From: Castor canadensis
Lineage: Eukaryota; Chordata; Mammalia; Rodentia; Castoridae
Direction: 5' to 3'
Assembly (NCBI RefSeq): GCF_047511655.1
Contig: NC_133395.1
Location: 75,115,910-75,179,909 of the forward strand
Length of the DNA stretch: 64,000 bases
Under the pieces are notes generated by a model. It was not told where the DNA came from, did no database searches, and saw only the letters and a list, made by a program, of their open reading frames with translations. Of this stretch, positions 8,366 through 20,529 are shown piece after piece. How positions within the stretch are numbered: the stretch's first letter is position 1; each line of letters starts with the position of its first letter. A program made the translations under genes and the position numbers.

Positions 8366-11280
8366 TGTTTTGTGGCAGGTGTTGATGCCTGAAGTCTGCA
8401 GGGCAGGCAGTTGGGAAGGGAAGAAGGACATGAAGGATGGGAAGAAAGCACAGACCAAAGACTGCAAGGCTGTGCTGATGCTGAAATCTGCAAAAAAGAA
8501 AATCACAAGGATGGGCCGGGGCCATGCCTGCCACTCACTGACTTAAAGCCCCAACACTGATGCTTAGGGCTTTTCCCCTGGAAGATCTGGTGCCGAAGGT
8601 GGACAAGCTATGTCCCCAGCCACTGCTCCAAATCAACTAGATGAGCTGGCAGATTAGTAACATCGTGTGACAGAGCCATGTGCCCCATCTATCCTCTGAG
8701 CATAGAAAGATAGCTGCTCCTTAGCTTTCCCTTCCTAATCCCATGACTCCAGCATAGGTAATTTGGCATAAAACAAATCCACTGCAACCCAACTCTTGTC
8801 AACTTAGCATCCATATACATTTCTTTAACCGTACCAAAGTTAACGTCCCCCAAAATGCAAAACCGTCCTTCCACCTGGCAATGGAACTTTCTCTCACCCA
8901 ACAAAAAAAGCACTTACCCTCTCCCCAAAAGAGGATACACATCTCTTTATTCATCTTCGGTTGCTACTCATCCCTCTTGTAGCTGAATCACATCCTCTTT
9001 TTTATATCTTGTAACGGATACTGAGATATAAAGTTAACTACCGCTAACAATGCTATGCAGAAGAAAGATTGAATAGAGGGATGAAAAAACTGGTTAATAT
9101 ATGTATAGATATATTTATATCAAGACAAAGAAGAAATAGTTGACACGATTACAGAAGTTGCTTCCCAAACAGTGTATGTGGCTGTTGACTAATAGTTACC
9201 ATCTTCTTCCCCTATTATCTATGTTCCCTTTGCCCTCAGCAAACTCCTTGGTTGGCCAAACCTCCTTGCCTGATAAAGTGACTCAATTCTTCACTCCCAA
9301 GGGGTCTGGACCATTATCAGTCCTACGTATATTAGGTTGGATTGTTTGCCATTGACTGTCACAGGACTGTCATCCCCACTGTATTAGCAGTCAATTTCCC
9401 TTTGGTAATAGGATCCATCACTCTAGGTGGGAAAAGAACCTCCTTCCTTGCTTGTTCACTATCTGAACCCTGTCCACTGACATGAGGAAATGGCAAAGTC
9501 ACCCTGGTTTAATGGAACCACTGTTGGGCTCACTAATGGAAGCATCTCCACCCCCTCCCATAGGAAGTGAGATTTCTAGATTAGTAGAGCTCAAAGTTGC
9601 AGGGACAAGAAGGAAAAATTCACTACTGGAACACCAGAGGTGATAGTGAGAAATAGCCTCACACAGGGGTCACCGACGTACGGTATATACTACATCCTGG
9701 AGGACATAACCCAGGCCAGCAAGGTGTTGCACCAAGCTGTACTGTGACCCAGCCTTTAAAAACCCATTCCAGTCTACAAATCAGGCCACTTGCTTCAGTT
9801 TACTGCAAGACCAGTGACATCCATGACCATGAGTGCATGCTGTACTTTCTTGATATAAAATTCCTTCTTTGTTTTGAAGCAATGTGGATAGAAGACAAAA
9901 TTAAATCCATAGACAGTGGGTTGGGCAGAAGCATTCTAGTAAGGGAAAGTAAATCTATACCCAGAGAAAACATCCATGTGACTGTCCCTTCCATGATGGC
10001 AGTAGTCCAGTGTAATCAATCTGCCACCAGGTGGCTTTCCAGTCACCTCCCTAAGCCAGGGAATGGTGCCATATCGGTGTAGATTTCTCCTCTTGGCAGG
10101 CTGAACAATCAGCAATAGCTCAAGCCAAATTAGCCCTGATGTGTGGAACTCCATTTTGCTGTGTCTACACATAGCTGAGTAGGTGCTCAACTGCCTGAGC
10201 CACTCTACCAGCTGTGTCCACACCAAACCCCGCCCCTATGGCCGTTATATTTGGGAGCCCAGTGGAACCATGCTAGCTGGGGAAAGAGGTTAGCTTGTGA
10301 TGTCAGGATGGACCATCCTGTCCACCTAATAATTAAAATCCTTTTCTACTGTAGCTATTTTTGTTTCTATTCATATGGGATGCAAAATTCTCACATTTCT
10401 TATGCATCCAAAGACTTCTATCCATATACCTCTTCCGCACACTTCCTGTTCCAATCTTGTCCTTTCAAGTTCCTAACCATGAGGATAAACCATTAGCCAC
10501 TGTCTACGATTAATGTAAGTCTGTTTTTTATGACTATTTTTTCTTCTAGGCAAAAAGAACACCCACTTGCTGCTCAGAGTTCTGCCCCGAAGGGATTCAG
10601 CTCTGTACATCACCTCTGTACTTCAGCTGACCCCGTAGTGGAAACATAACACCGCAATTGTCCTCTTTGGGTAGAACCAGCCTATGTTCAACCCAATTTT
10701 TTTCTTCCCCATTCAACCAGGCAGAGGAAAATACCCATGAGGCGATAGATGCAGGTCAGGAGGGAGTAGTCAGCTTGACAGAACTGACCGAGGGCACAGG
10801 CTGCTTGCTCATGCAAGATATTTGTGCCTGCAGGACCTATGTGAGTCCAATCTTATATATGTCACTTCCCTTTGATGATGAAATGGTGATATGTACACCC
10901 AACTTTCTGACTTGGTCAGATGACAGTTGCTCATGAAGGATAACTTGGGTCACGAGATAGCATGGTGGCCCGTGGTGATACATTCAGTGCTGATTATCTA
11001 CAGCTGGTCAAAAGGGTAACCGCTACCTTCAGCAGGTGACATAGCTTTGCTCCCAATTGTTTAAGAGTTAGCCTAGGACACAGGGCTGCCAGAGGCTCCA
11101 TGTAGCAGCCCTACGCTTGACACTTCAAACACCATCCTATCAGTTGAATTTTAAGGTTGCAGGCACACCAGAGCAATTTGCACAACAGCTTGAACTCGTA
11201 CAGAGCCTTCATTGTTCTGGGGTGGCAGCTTTTTAAGTTAGTACATGGATTGGAGTAGCATGCTCAAATAAGTTATATGT
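8366..11280 (-). mobile_element. Probable MaLR internal region, fossil
   Basis: This stretch follows the reversed MLT1 LTR in the position expected for the internal part of the same element. Several segments (for example 'taataggatccatcactcta' and 'aatctgccaccaggtggctt') resemble MaLR internal sequence that I recognise. It is heavily decayed, and no second LTR is evident to its right, where an L1 fragment begins. Part of this interval may be unrelated intergenic DNA. Confidence 0.4.
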
Positions 11281-11447
11281 TGCTTCCAAAATCTAGGCAA
11301 AATCTAGGCCTCTTCTCTGTGGTAGGATGTAAAAACTTGCCCTTTATCTTGAACAGGATAATTTGCATGGATCAGACTACTGAATTCCAAATAAATTTCA
11401 CAGCATAGGCAGAACTATGAAATTCTGTGGGATACAAATCATCCACG

Positions 11448-11945
11448 TCCACACAAAGACCTATAGTATGTTTGCAGCAGCATTAGTCAAAATAGTCCAA
11501 ACTGGAAACAATCCAAAGGGCCATGAGCAGATGAATGACTAAACAAACTGTGTGTATTCTTACAAAGGAATAGTTCAGTAATAAAAAGGAACAAACTATA
11601 GATGCTCACAACACAGATGTTTCTCAAAATCATTATGCTAAGCCAAAAAAGACACACACAAAAGAGAACCTGCCGGATGATTCCACTTTCATGAAACTCT
11701 AGAAAAGCCAAGTATAATCTATAGCGACAGAGAGCAGATTCATGGTTGCCTAGAGCTAGGACTGGATTTGGGCTGGGAATGGGCAGCAGAGAACCTTCTT
11801 GGAGTGATAGAAATGTTCTATATCCTTATGTTGCTGATGGTTACATGGATGAACACATTTGTCAAAACAAACATGCTTAAAATGGGTGCATTTTTGTGTG
11901 TTAATTATACTTCAATAAAATTGATTTTAAAACAGCATTTAAAAT
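11448..11945 (+). mobile_element. L1 3' UTR fragment (L1M-type)
   Basis: Characteristic L1 3' UTR phrases: 'gcagcattagtcaaaatagt', 'atgaatgactaaacaaactg', 'gatggttacatggatgaaca', ending 'acttcaataaaattgatttt'. 5' truncated. Confidence 0.85.
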
Positions 11946-12329
11946 TTTTTTGATGTTTAGTCAGCTGTGTAATGTTTTTCACTTAGAGGCTAAAGTGAAT
12001 TGCATTGGAAAATAAATCAGTATTTAATAAATGTTCAACAAAGGAATTTATACTAACTAAATTTATATTAACTAAATTATTGAATGTGTGGATTAGAAGA
12101 TCTGGCTTTTCATGAGGTTATGACATCAGGTGGCAGAAAATTCTGTCACCCATTTTTCATATGCAAACCAGCTTATGGAACCAAAGCAGACCCACTAACA
12201 TCTTATTGTACATCCCTTGTCCCTCTGTTTACTTTGGCCTCTATTTTAAGTAATTTGGTGGTCATGGTCACCGATCCGTGATTCTAAAGTAAGGGGACCA
12301 GATGTCCTGAGCTGGCCCTTATTGATCTA
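11946..12329. other. Intergenic, AT-rich, nothing recognised
   Basis: AT-rich spacer between two L1 pieces; contains a doubled 'atttatattaactaaatta'-like motif near 12045-12080. No gene seen. Confidence 0.45.
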
Positions 12330-12880
12330 GATCTAGATAAGGAAAACTACAAAATTCTATTGAAAGAAATCAAAGAACAAATAAATGGAGAGCTATTCCA
12401 TGTTCATGGATGGGAAGACGCAATTTTGTCAGGATGCTAGTTCTTTCCAACATGATCTATAGATGTAATATCACACCAACCAAGTCCCAGAAGGTTATTT
12501 TATGAGTATCAAACAAACTGGCTCTAACGTTTATGTGAGAGGCATAACACTCAGACTAGCCAACACAATATTGACAGAGAACAAAGCAAGAGAACTGACA
12601 CAACTCAACTTCAAGACCGCCTATAAAGCCACAGCAATCAAGACAGTCTGGTGTCAGGAAAAGAACAGACAGACCAACAGAACAGAACAGAGAGCTCAGA
12701 GATGAACCCACAGAAAAATGGTCAACTGATGTATGACAGGAGAAAAGGCAATGCAGTGGAACAAAGATAATCTTTTCAACAAATAGTGCCAGAACAATCA
12801 GACATTCACATGCAGAAAAAAGAATGAAATTATAGTCTTGTATCCTTGATGTGAACTTACATACTTGACAATAGTTATTC
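12330..12880 (+). mobile_element. L1 ORF2 3' fragment
   Basis: Contains the L1 ORF2 C-terminal region phrases 'aactacaaaattctattgaa', 'ttccatgttcatggatggga', 'ataaagccacagcaatcaag' and 'tggtgtcaggaaaagaacag'. Truncated at both ends and not coding. Confidence 0.85.
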
Positions 12881-12883
12881 CAG

Positions 12884-12967
12884 GCTGGGTGCATGACTCA
12901 AGTAGTAGAATGCCTGCCAGGTGAGCTTAAGTTCCTGAGTTCAAACCACAGTACCAACAAAAAAAAT
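12884..12967 (+). mobile_element. ID-type SINE
   Basis: Single tRNA-like unit ('gcatgactcaagtagtagaa' to 'gttcaaaccacagtaccaac') with a short A-rich tail. Confidence 0.8.
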
Positions 12968-13076
12968 TATTCACACATCATTCTGCCACATTTTCTGTTT
13001 CTTGTGTCTCTTTATCAATGCATTATTAGACCTAAAACAAAGCATGATCTCATAGAATCTTGAAGAAAGTGACTGT

Positions 13077-13192
13077 CAGGTGCCGGTGGCTCATACCTGT
13101 AATCCTAGCTACTCAGGAGGTAGAGATCAGAAGGATCAATGTTTGAAGCCAGCCCGGGGAAATAGTTTATGAGACCCTCTCTTGAAAGTATC

Positions 13193-13235
<43 letters not shown>

Positions 13236-13310
13236 CACACGCACGCACAAAGGACTGGTGGAGTGGCTCAAAGTGTAGGATCTGAGTTCAAACCTCAGTA
13301 CCACCAAAAT
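13077..13310 (+). mobile_element. B1+ID dimeric SINE with (CA)n in the linker
   Basis: The B1 half is followed by a (CA)n microsatellite (about 13194-13251, with GCAC interruptions) and then the ID half ('ggactggtggagtggctcaa'). In sister copies the linker reads 'cccatcacaaaaaaggg', so the microsatellite grew inside the linker. Confidence 0.88.
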
Positions 13311-13319
13311 AGAGAGAGA

Positions 13320-14411
13320 GACTGTTTTTAAGTATTTGATTAGAAGAGTCCCAAATTCATTAGAAGTGATCCACAATCTCCCACTTGCCTATTAAAAGAA
13401 TCATGGAGTTAGATACAGTTCTACAAACCCAGACCCAAAAGAGGATCAGATGACACTGGGGCTGGAGGATCTTATACATCCTCTGCCTAAATGTCATACA
13501 TCGTCTACATTCTTTCACTCATTCAACAAATACTTACTGGACATAAGTAACCCAAGCCATGTATGTACTGTTCTGGACTAAGCACCAGACCAGTCAGTGT
13601 TAATATTAAGTTCTTTGCATATGAGCAAAAAGATAGCACTTAAACATTTCATGGCCTAAGTGGAAAGAGTTCATTTTTCTCTCGAGTAAAGGAATTCAAC
13701 AGTTGGCGAACCTGGTCTGGCTTGGCAACTCCAAGGTCATCAAGGATCCAGGCGCCTTCTCTCTTTCTGTTCCACCATTGTAGGGTGACGCTTCAAACTG
13801 AGTCTCATCCTGCTGTCTTAGATGGCTTCTGGTGTGTCTTCCTTCTGTTCTGCATTTTAGGAAGAAAAGAGAATGAGTAAGAAGAGAAAAGAGGAATTAC
13901 CTTCAGAGAGCTTCCCTGGAAATCCCACCCTTGAGCTTTCTTGTTGCACCACCATCTTTTTTGAAAGAATGTTGTTGCCTGGCCATTCCTAGCTGCAGGA
14001 GAGTCTGGGACTACAGTTCTTCAGCCAGGCACATAGCTGCCTGGAGTAGCATTTGGGATGAATGCTCAATTGATATCAGTGGGCAATTATCCTGATCTTT
14101 TTTACAGAGAATATAAAGAAAATCTTCCCAGAGGAAGTGGTGTTTTGGCCAAGACACAAGAGAAAATGACATACTCAAAGATCCTTGGCAAAAGAAAAGC
14201 ATGACGCTATTGAGGAACTAAAAATTTTCCATTTTGCTAGAAACCAGATTAAACATGTAGTGTGGGAGGGAGCTGGGGAACTGCATCACAAAATACTTTG
14301 CCAATGCCATTAAGAAGCTTCAAAATGATCCTGGGGCCAAAGTTCCTGCTTACTCTTTAGAGAAGAAGAGTCCAGAATGGTTCAAAGATTTCTGACTTCA
14401 ATAACTGGATA
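13320..14411. other. Intergenic, mostly unrecognised
   Basis: Contains 'cactcattcaacaaatactt' at about 13516-13535, typical of a common ancient mammalian repeat whose family I cannot name. The rest is unassigned. A short frame near 14274-14390 reads like protein on the plus strand but is closed by stops on both sides, and I recognise no family. Confidence 0.4.
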
Positions 14412-14627
14412 AGAGCTGGGCATGGTGGGGTATGCTTGTAATCCCAGCTACTCAAGAGTCAGAAGTATAAGCATCACAGTTTGAGACCAGCCTAAGCCAA
14501 ATTGCAAAAACTAAACTAAAGCAAAAAGGACTGGGAGTATGGTTCAAGTCGTAGCGTGCTTGCCTTGAAAGGGTGAGACCCTCAGTTCAAATCCCAGTAT
14601 TGCCAAAAAATAAAATAAAACAAAAAC
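14412..14627 (+). mobile_element. B1+ID dimeric SINE
   Basis: B1 half 'gagctgggcatggtggggta', ID half 'ggttcaagtcgtagcgtgct', tail of A and AAAAT units. Confidence 0.85.
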
Positions 14628-14822
14628 TGCATGAACATAAGTGTCATTCCCTAAGAAGGTCCTCTTCAGCCTTTTGTTATCATCATTCTTACAGTACTTG
14701 GACAGGGGCATTTGAGAGTACAGTTGAAGTTCTCAGTGTTTGGTTGACCTTGGCTATTCTTGAGTACTAGTGTGACATGGCAGAATTAGACTGCACACAA
14801 ATATATGCATATTTGCATTCTG

Positions 14823-14928
14823 ATGCAAACCTGGGATACCAGCACCTGGAGGGCTGAGGCAGGAGGATCGTGAGAGTTCAAGGCCAACGTGGGCTATATA
14901 ACAGCATCCACTCTCAAAAACAATCAAA
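14823..14928 (+). mobile_element. B1 SINE, 5'-truncated
   Basis: B1-like body 'gctgaggcaggaggatcgtg' and 'caaggccaacgtgggctata', without the usual start. Confidence 0.7.
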
Positions 14929-14929
14929 T

Positions 14930-16039
14930 TTTAAACCCATCCCCTATGACCCTCAGGGTGCAGACAGTCCATTCTCTCAGGGCTGAGAAAAGCTGCTTTG
15001 ATCGTTGTTCCATCTTTTGTCAACAGAAATTATGCAACATACAAGGAGATGGAATACTCAGATTAAATGACGAGGCATTTAATCTTCTCCCAGCAAAGTC
15101 AGCCTGACCACATTAACAAAGTATATATAGCATTAAAGTGTTTTGGTTCCTGTTTTCTTTTTGAATAAACTAGCTGACTTTTATTCCGCTAGTTTGCCGA
15201 ATGTTAATAATTAACATTATTGCTTGCAATGTTAAATGGATTTCATAACATATACAGGATGCGGCTAAATTCATATTACTGTGATCATTTTAATTGAATT
15301 TCCTGACTCCTAAATGTTGAATTGTCAACTTTCAACACTGCATTAAACATAAGGTTCCAATGTTTTTAAAATGAAACGTTCACATTCCCTCCTGACTGGG
15401 ATTATACTTTGTTATCATTCCTGAATGTGTATTCAATCTATTTAAAAGATATCCCATGAGGCTTTTATATGTCCAGTGCATGAGAAGATGCAGATGTTCT
15501 CACATATCTGGGACAGGTGAATCAATTTTCATTGTCTGTGAAACTTGTTGAAACCACTTAGAGAGCTTTCTGGGTAGCCAGGGGAATTAAAAAATCCATA
15601 GCATCCAATAGTGTACAGTAATGCCAGTGGTCTTTCCAAATGCGAACACACATATGAAAGTATCCTTGAAGAAAGAAAAGCAAAGAGTTAGAACCATGGC
15701 CCTGTAGCTCTCAGGCTGTGTTTGAATCACACTCAAATTAGAACTGCCACAAGTTTATCACCAGAGCATCCCTAAGAGTCACTCACCCACCTGGGACTTG
15801 TCCCTAGCCCTATTTATCTAGAACAAGCCCATGAGCAAAGGAAGACTGTGAGCCATCAAAACAGTTTTAACAGAGAAGATTCACTAATAGTATTTGACTC
15901 TTGGAAATCCCTACAGAGTCTGGTGATTTTACAAAGGACAGGGATAAGCTTCGTTATCTGAAGTCTGTACCTGAAGCAAAAGAGAGTAGGGAATTGAGAG
16001 TGAGGTTTGGGAAAGTGGTTGAATACAACTTAGCGCAAG
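14930..16039. other. Low-repeat intergenic DNA
   Basis: About 1.1 kb with no recognised repeat, AT-rich around 15120-15400. The AT-rich part contains a perfect HNF1-type palindrome and may be a conserved non-coding element. No ORF of note. Confidence 0.5.
15201..15217. promoter_or_regulatory. Perfect HNF1-type palindrome (candidate site)
   Basis: The 13-bp core GTTAATAATTAAC at 15203-15215 matches the HNF1 homeodomain consensus GTTAATNATTAAC exactly, and one more base pair on each side (plus A/T) extends the dyad. Binding is not shown; AT-rich DNA produces such sites by chance now and then. Confidence 0.4.
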
Positions 16040-16185
16040 CAGCCTTACAAACATTACTTTATTTCATCTTTATTACAACCTAATGAAGAGGTAATACTGT
16101 CCCCATTTTTTAGGTGAAGTTACTGAGATGGAGAAAGGTCACACAGCAAGCAGTGATGAAGCTGAAATCCTATCCTGGGGAGTTG
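16040..16185 (+). mobile_element. MIR SINE
   Basis: Recognised from 'ccattttttaggtgaagtta' and 'ggtcacacagcaagcagtga', the standard MIR central and 3' core. Ancient and decayed. Confidence 0.7.
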
Positions 16186-16349
16186 TCATCATAATGATAA
16201 CCGTAATTATTAATATGACAGGTGCTTAGAAACTGCTTTTGCTGAAAAGTACTGACTCCTTACTTGGGCCCACAAATTAACTAAAAGCAGGAGAAAAGCT
16301 TGACATCCCATCTTTGCCCTAAGCTATTCTCTCTGCACTTTGCAATCAC

Positions 16350-16800
16350 CTTGGAATCCAGAAAGGACAGAACTGGTCCGTGACATCTTTATGACAAGGG
16401 AGAGAAATTACCCCCAAGGAACAGCAAAATCCCCACAGGACAGACACCAACCAGGCAACAATGATGGTTTATCCTGAACAAATTTGCTCCCCTCAAATGA
16501 TGACAGTGATAGCAACTTCTCTATAAGAGTTAACCAGGCCATACCAATGAGGAGAGTGTAGTAGTTATGCAGACCTCTCTCCTCCTGCCCCCAGTTCTTC
16601 CTCCATTTAAACCTAAAACTCGTGTCTATACTCTGAAAATGGCTGAAATGGGCTGAAGTGCTGTCTTCTCACGGCTGCCCATGCTACTAAAAAACCTCCT
16701 TTCTCTGCCCTTCACCACGTCTTTTTATTTGATGGATAGGGGCGAGTTGCTGGATCTGACATGTGGAAGTTTGGACCTGGGGTCTAGAAGTATGGTTTCA
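16350..16800 (+). mobile_element. LTR-like repeat, copy A (family unnamed)
   Basis: Shares segments with 18130-18440 and 39840-40150 (both reversed): 'ggaatccagaaaggacagaa', then an 'accaggcc' region, then 'cagttcttcctccatttaaa' and 'tgtctatactctgaaaatgg'. The shape suggests a retroviral LTR fossil, with a TATA-like AT-rich step in the middle and a terminal stretch resembling a leader region. The family is not identified. Decayed. Confidence 0.5.
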
Positions 16801-17860
16801 CTAATATTTCTGGAATTTTATGTGCACCACACCCCGAGCTGTTTGCATCCATGATGACCCTTAAGTTTTACAAAGAGCTTTAAGACAACCTCCTTGTTAT
16901 TGCCCTGCAGTAGTTGAGTAAACTTAGGCCTAGAAAATGTGGGTACCTTCCCCCATCATCACACAAAAAGCTGACAACAGAGATGTGATTCAATGTGACT
17001 CCTTGAGCTTGTAATATTTCACACGGTCTGCACTGCACTGTTAGGGAAGGCGACGGCTGGGAACAGAAACAATGGCCATACCAAGAAGCATCAATTTGAC
17101 AGCAAGAGAGAATTTTCTTTGCATGTAAAAATAGTCAGAATGCAAAAATAAAGCTGTCTACACCAAGGCACCCAAAAGACACAGGGGTATTGGATCAAGG
17201 GAGGGCTATGAGACACATACCCCTGTGTTCTGTGAACTTGGGGGAGGGAGTGTCCAGGAGGTCGGTGGGCAGCTGTGAACATGGCCTCAGAGGTGAAGTG
17301 TTTTCCAGGAGACTGGAGGAGCCATGGTCTGGAAGTTTCCTTGGGAAGTCAGGACTTCCCCATTCCACCTCCTGATGTGACCTGAGCCACCAATGTGGGC
17401 CCCACCTTTGGTCCTTTGGTTTGAGGGCTGCAAGGTGTAAGAAAGCCTTGTCTGAGAAGGTTGCAGGGATGCCAGTTTCCGGTGACAGTGAGAGGTGAGG
17501 GGAACATTCTGAAAAAGTGTCGAGATCACACAAGAGTTTGTGGTTCAAGGTTTGCACGTACCAAAGGGTCCAGATGAAGGGTGTGGGAAGGGGGAAGGGG
17601 CAAGGGCTGGTCAGAGCCACAGGAAGAACCACACAAGAAGGCAGTGTAAAGGAAGTCTGGCTTTTGCCCTGGACTTAGGGTCGATGGGATGTCTGTGTTT
17701 GCCTGGGGCATTGTGATTTGGAGCAGGGACTTCAGGGTCATGTGTGTCAGCTGAAGTTCTGAAAACAGATCAGCCATGTGTCCCACATGTGCGTACAAAC
17801 TGGAGCCCAGCGAAGGCCCTGGACACTGAGACTCTGGGGAGTTCCCCAAGTGGCAATACA
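16801..17860. other. Intergenic, nothing recognised
   Basis: Low-repeat sequence. Several overlapping minus-strand ORFs (up to 145 codons at 17195-17632) have no family resemblance and are probably chance. Confidence 0.45.
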
Positions 17861-18725
17861 GACAGTCCCCGACCTACAACATGTCACCTTACGATGTCTA
17901 ATTTCACAGTGTTGTCAAAGTAAAATGCGTCCAATAGAAACTGTATTTGGGATTTAGGATCTGAATCCTTTCCCAGGCTAGCACTATGGTATCCAGGATC
18001 ACGATGCTGGGCAGAGCAGAGACTGTGACCAGAGTTCTAGGCCAGAGACCCAAATTCCAGGTCTCTCGGAGGGCAGGGAAAGGCGGTTTATCACATGGCA
18101 AGGACATTCCACAGAAAGAGCAAAATAAATACTCGGCCCATCTTGGGTACAGACATAAGCTTTAGAATTAGATAGAGGAAGAATTGGGGGTAGGGAATGG
18201 GAAGTGTACAGAATTGTTAAGCAGTCCCACTCAGGGTGCGGTCAGGTGGTCAGAGGTAGTAAGAGGTGTGTTCTGGTTACTTATGATCTCAGGATTGGTC
18301 AGGTGGGCCTGGTTACAGTAAGAAGGTCATTGCCTTCCTTCCTTAGGACTAGTTTCCATTCCTCTTAGTAAAGATGCTATCCAATAGTTCTGTCCTTCCT
18401 GGATTCCAAGATGACTGCAGTAGAGAGAAACTCAGAGCAGAAAATAGAGGCAGGGATGCTAAGCTTTTCTCTGCTTTCAATTAATCCACAGGCCCAGGTA
18501 AGGAGCCAGTGGTGTTTAGCAAAAGCAATGTAAGTACTTGTTATATGACACAGCTCCCAGTCAGCCTGGTGACCACCAGGGAAACACCAAGATACTCTTC
18601 AGTGTGCTGTGTGTCTCAACTAGGATGTTCGGTAGGGGGGGTGGTGAATGAAGTTTATTTTCCATTTAAGGTGGGTTATCAGGACATAGCACCATCTTAA
18701 GGAAAGGAGCATCGTCACATGGTAA
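17861..18725 (+). mobile_element. Tigger-family (pogo-like) non-autonomous DNA transposon, interrupted
   Basis: The left end 'cagtccccgacctacaacat' and following sequence ('aatagaaactgtatttggga', 'atcacgatgctgggcagagc'), and the right end 'aggatgttcggtaggg' with 'ggtgggttatcaggacatag', match a MER-type Tigger element whose consensus I recognise. The middle (about 18130-18440) is a later LTR-like insertion in reverse orientation. Diverged; no transposase gene. Confidence 0.65.
18130..18440 (-). mobile_element. LTR-like repeat, copy B (family unnamed)
   Basis: Read on the minus strand it contains 'ggaatccaggaaggacagaa' and 'caattcttcctctatctaat', which align with copy A (16350-16800) and copy C (39840-40150). 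It sits inside the Tigger fossil, so it is the younger of the two. Confidence 0.5.
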
Positions 18726-18781
18726 CACACTGATGCAGAAAAACAACACTGTCATGACTGTAGGGAAAGAACCATGGAGGC

Positions 18782-18895
18782 CCTTTTTTTTTTTTTAATG
18801 AAACAGGGTCTCTCTATGTAGTCCAGGCTGGCCTTGAACTCATGACCGTCTTTCCTCAGCACTGGGATTAAAGATGTACACTATCCCCATCTGGT
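18782..18895 (-). mobile_element. B1 SINE, reverse orientation
   Basis: Classic B1 in reverse: poly(T), 'acagggtctctctatgtagt', 'ggctggccttgaactcatga', 'cagcactgggattaaagatg'. The closest to a standard murid-like B1 in the window. Confidence 0.9.
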
Positions 18896-19362
18896 TTCCC
18901 TTGCCATTTTTATCTGTTTTTTTCTCTCTGTTAAGAGGCATAACAGCTTTAATAAGTTTTGTGAGTCTTTCCAGCAAATTATCAAAATGGAGTGTAGACT
19001 GAGGAGCCCCTTGATTTGCAGTTGGTATCAGAAGCATGATCCTTCACTGCTAGTGTTCCCTTTAACTTCCAGGTGGTTAAGCGTCCATGGACTATCACTG
19101 ACTGCACAGGGCAGATGGTTCACTGGAAGGGGTGACATATCAGGCAATGACAAAAGATCACAGGATAGTAAGTAGGTAGATTAGACAGTGCCACCCCCAC
19201 TCTCTTAAAACAATGTTTCAGGCTTTAATGTATAGGCAAATAACATAGGAATCTGGATAAATAGCAGATCCTGATTTGGGAACTAAGTGGGGCCAGAGCT
19301 GAATTTCTGATAAGCTGAGGTTACTACTCCCTGGGACCCCTTACAGGAACCAGGTCTTGTGC
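18896..19362. other. Intergenic, nothing recognised
   Basis: No repeat or gene identified. Confidence 0.45.
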
Positions 19363-19537
19363 CAATGGTTCTCAAACCTTGTTACATATTAAAATCACCC
19401 CAGGAACTTGAGAAAAAAAAAACTCACACCTAGGTTGCACATCATATACAGTAAGTCAGAACTTCTAGGGTTGGGAATTGGCAGCCCAACTTTTTAAATT
19501 GCTAATGTGCAAGCAAGTTTGAGAACTGCTGTCTATG
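19363..19537 (+). mobile_element. MER5A (hAT-Charlie) DNA transposon
   Basis: Begins 'ccaatggttctcaaaccttg' and ends 'gcaagtttgagaactgctgt', matching the MER5A terminal inverted repeats, with the expected length. An internal A-run has grown. Confidence 0.8.
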
Positions 19538-20428
19538 GACACCTGAGCTAACAGAATCCAGTTATGACCTAACATTAGCGCTGGGCGTCCTAGTGTTGCT
19601 TGGTGGCTGTGAATGTTGGCAGGGATAGTAAATCAAGACCTAGATGAGGGAGGAGTGGGGAAAAGAAAGGAGAAACTGTAGTTGGGCCCACGGGCTAAGA
19701 TCAAGCTGTACTCCTGATTAAAAACCCAAGTCAACACAGGTTGATGGGTTCATCTCATCTGTTGAAGAAGGTTGAGAAATAAAGATAAACAAATCAGATC
19801 CTCTGAATCTGACAAAGGAGCAGATATCTCCATGGGGGTCTTCCCTGGCTCTTGGGAGTTCTCTTCTTTAGCACATGGTAGCCATTGTCACCACTCTACC
19901 ACATCCGGCTTACCATTAAAGCAGCTCAGCTCTGAAAGGGAGCCCAGCTCAAAGACAGGAGTAGGTAGATGTGGCCCTAAACTCAGCATTGCTGTGATGT
20001 CTTCTGCTATTATATACTGACATTCCTAGCTGACTATGACTCATCTTTTTTCTTATCACTTTGAATGTTGGATTTGGTGGCCAGGAAGGATCACCCTGGA
20101 AGTCACAGGGCAAACTTGCCTGAATATAATTTTCTGGAAAAAAGAAAAAAAATCCCAGTAACCCCAGGGGATGCTCATGGATTATAGAAGGAAACTCAAT
20201 GGAGGGCTTTTCCCAAAAGTCCCAGACATCTGAACACATCCTAAAGGAAGGGCCCTTCCCAATATGAGGGTGGTCTCCACAGGCGTTCAACCCTGAAGCA
20301 GCCACTGGGACAAGAATGGGCATGGAGACATTCTTGCCCTCCAGAGCCCCAGAAGACACCTGCTACCTTTGCTTTGGTTAATCCAATGTGGTAGAATTAT
20401 ACTCACTGACTCATAGAATGTCTCGTAG
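19538..20428. other. Intergenic, nothing recognised
   Basis: Low-repeat DNA with an overlapping ORF pair (19772-20020 plus; 19949-20359 minus) that has no domain signature. Confidence 0.45.
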
Positions 20429-20529
20429 AGTAATAATAAAATTAACATGTGTCAAGCACAGTACATGTGCCAGGTGCTGTACCAAGTACTTTGTAGCCAA
20501 TGTCTCACCTGGTAAAGACAAAATTCCAG

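Noticed and set aside
14274-14395. Protein-like plus-strand reading near 14274-14395
   Set aside because: Only about 40 codons, stops on both sides, and no family recognised; too weak to call a processed pseudogene.
17195-17849. Minus-strand ORFs of 107-145 codons
   Set aside because: No family resemblance and no evidence of exon structure.
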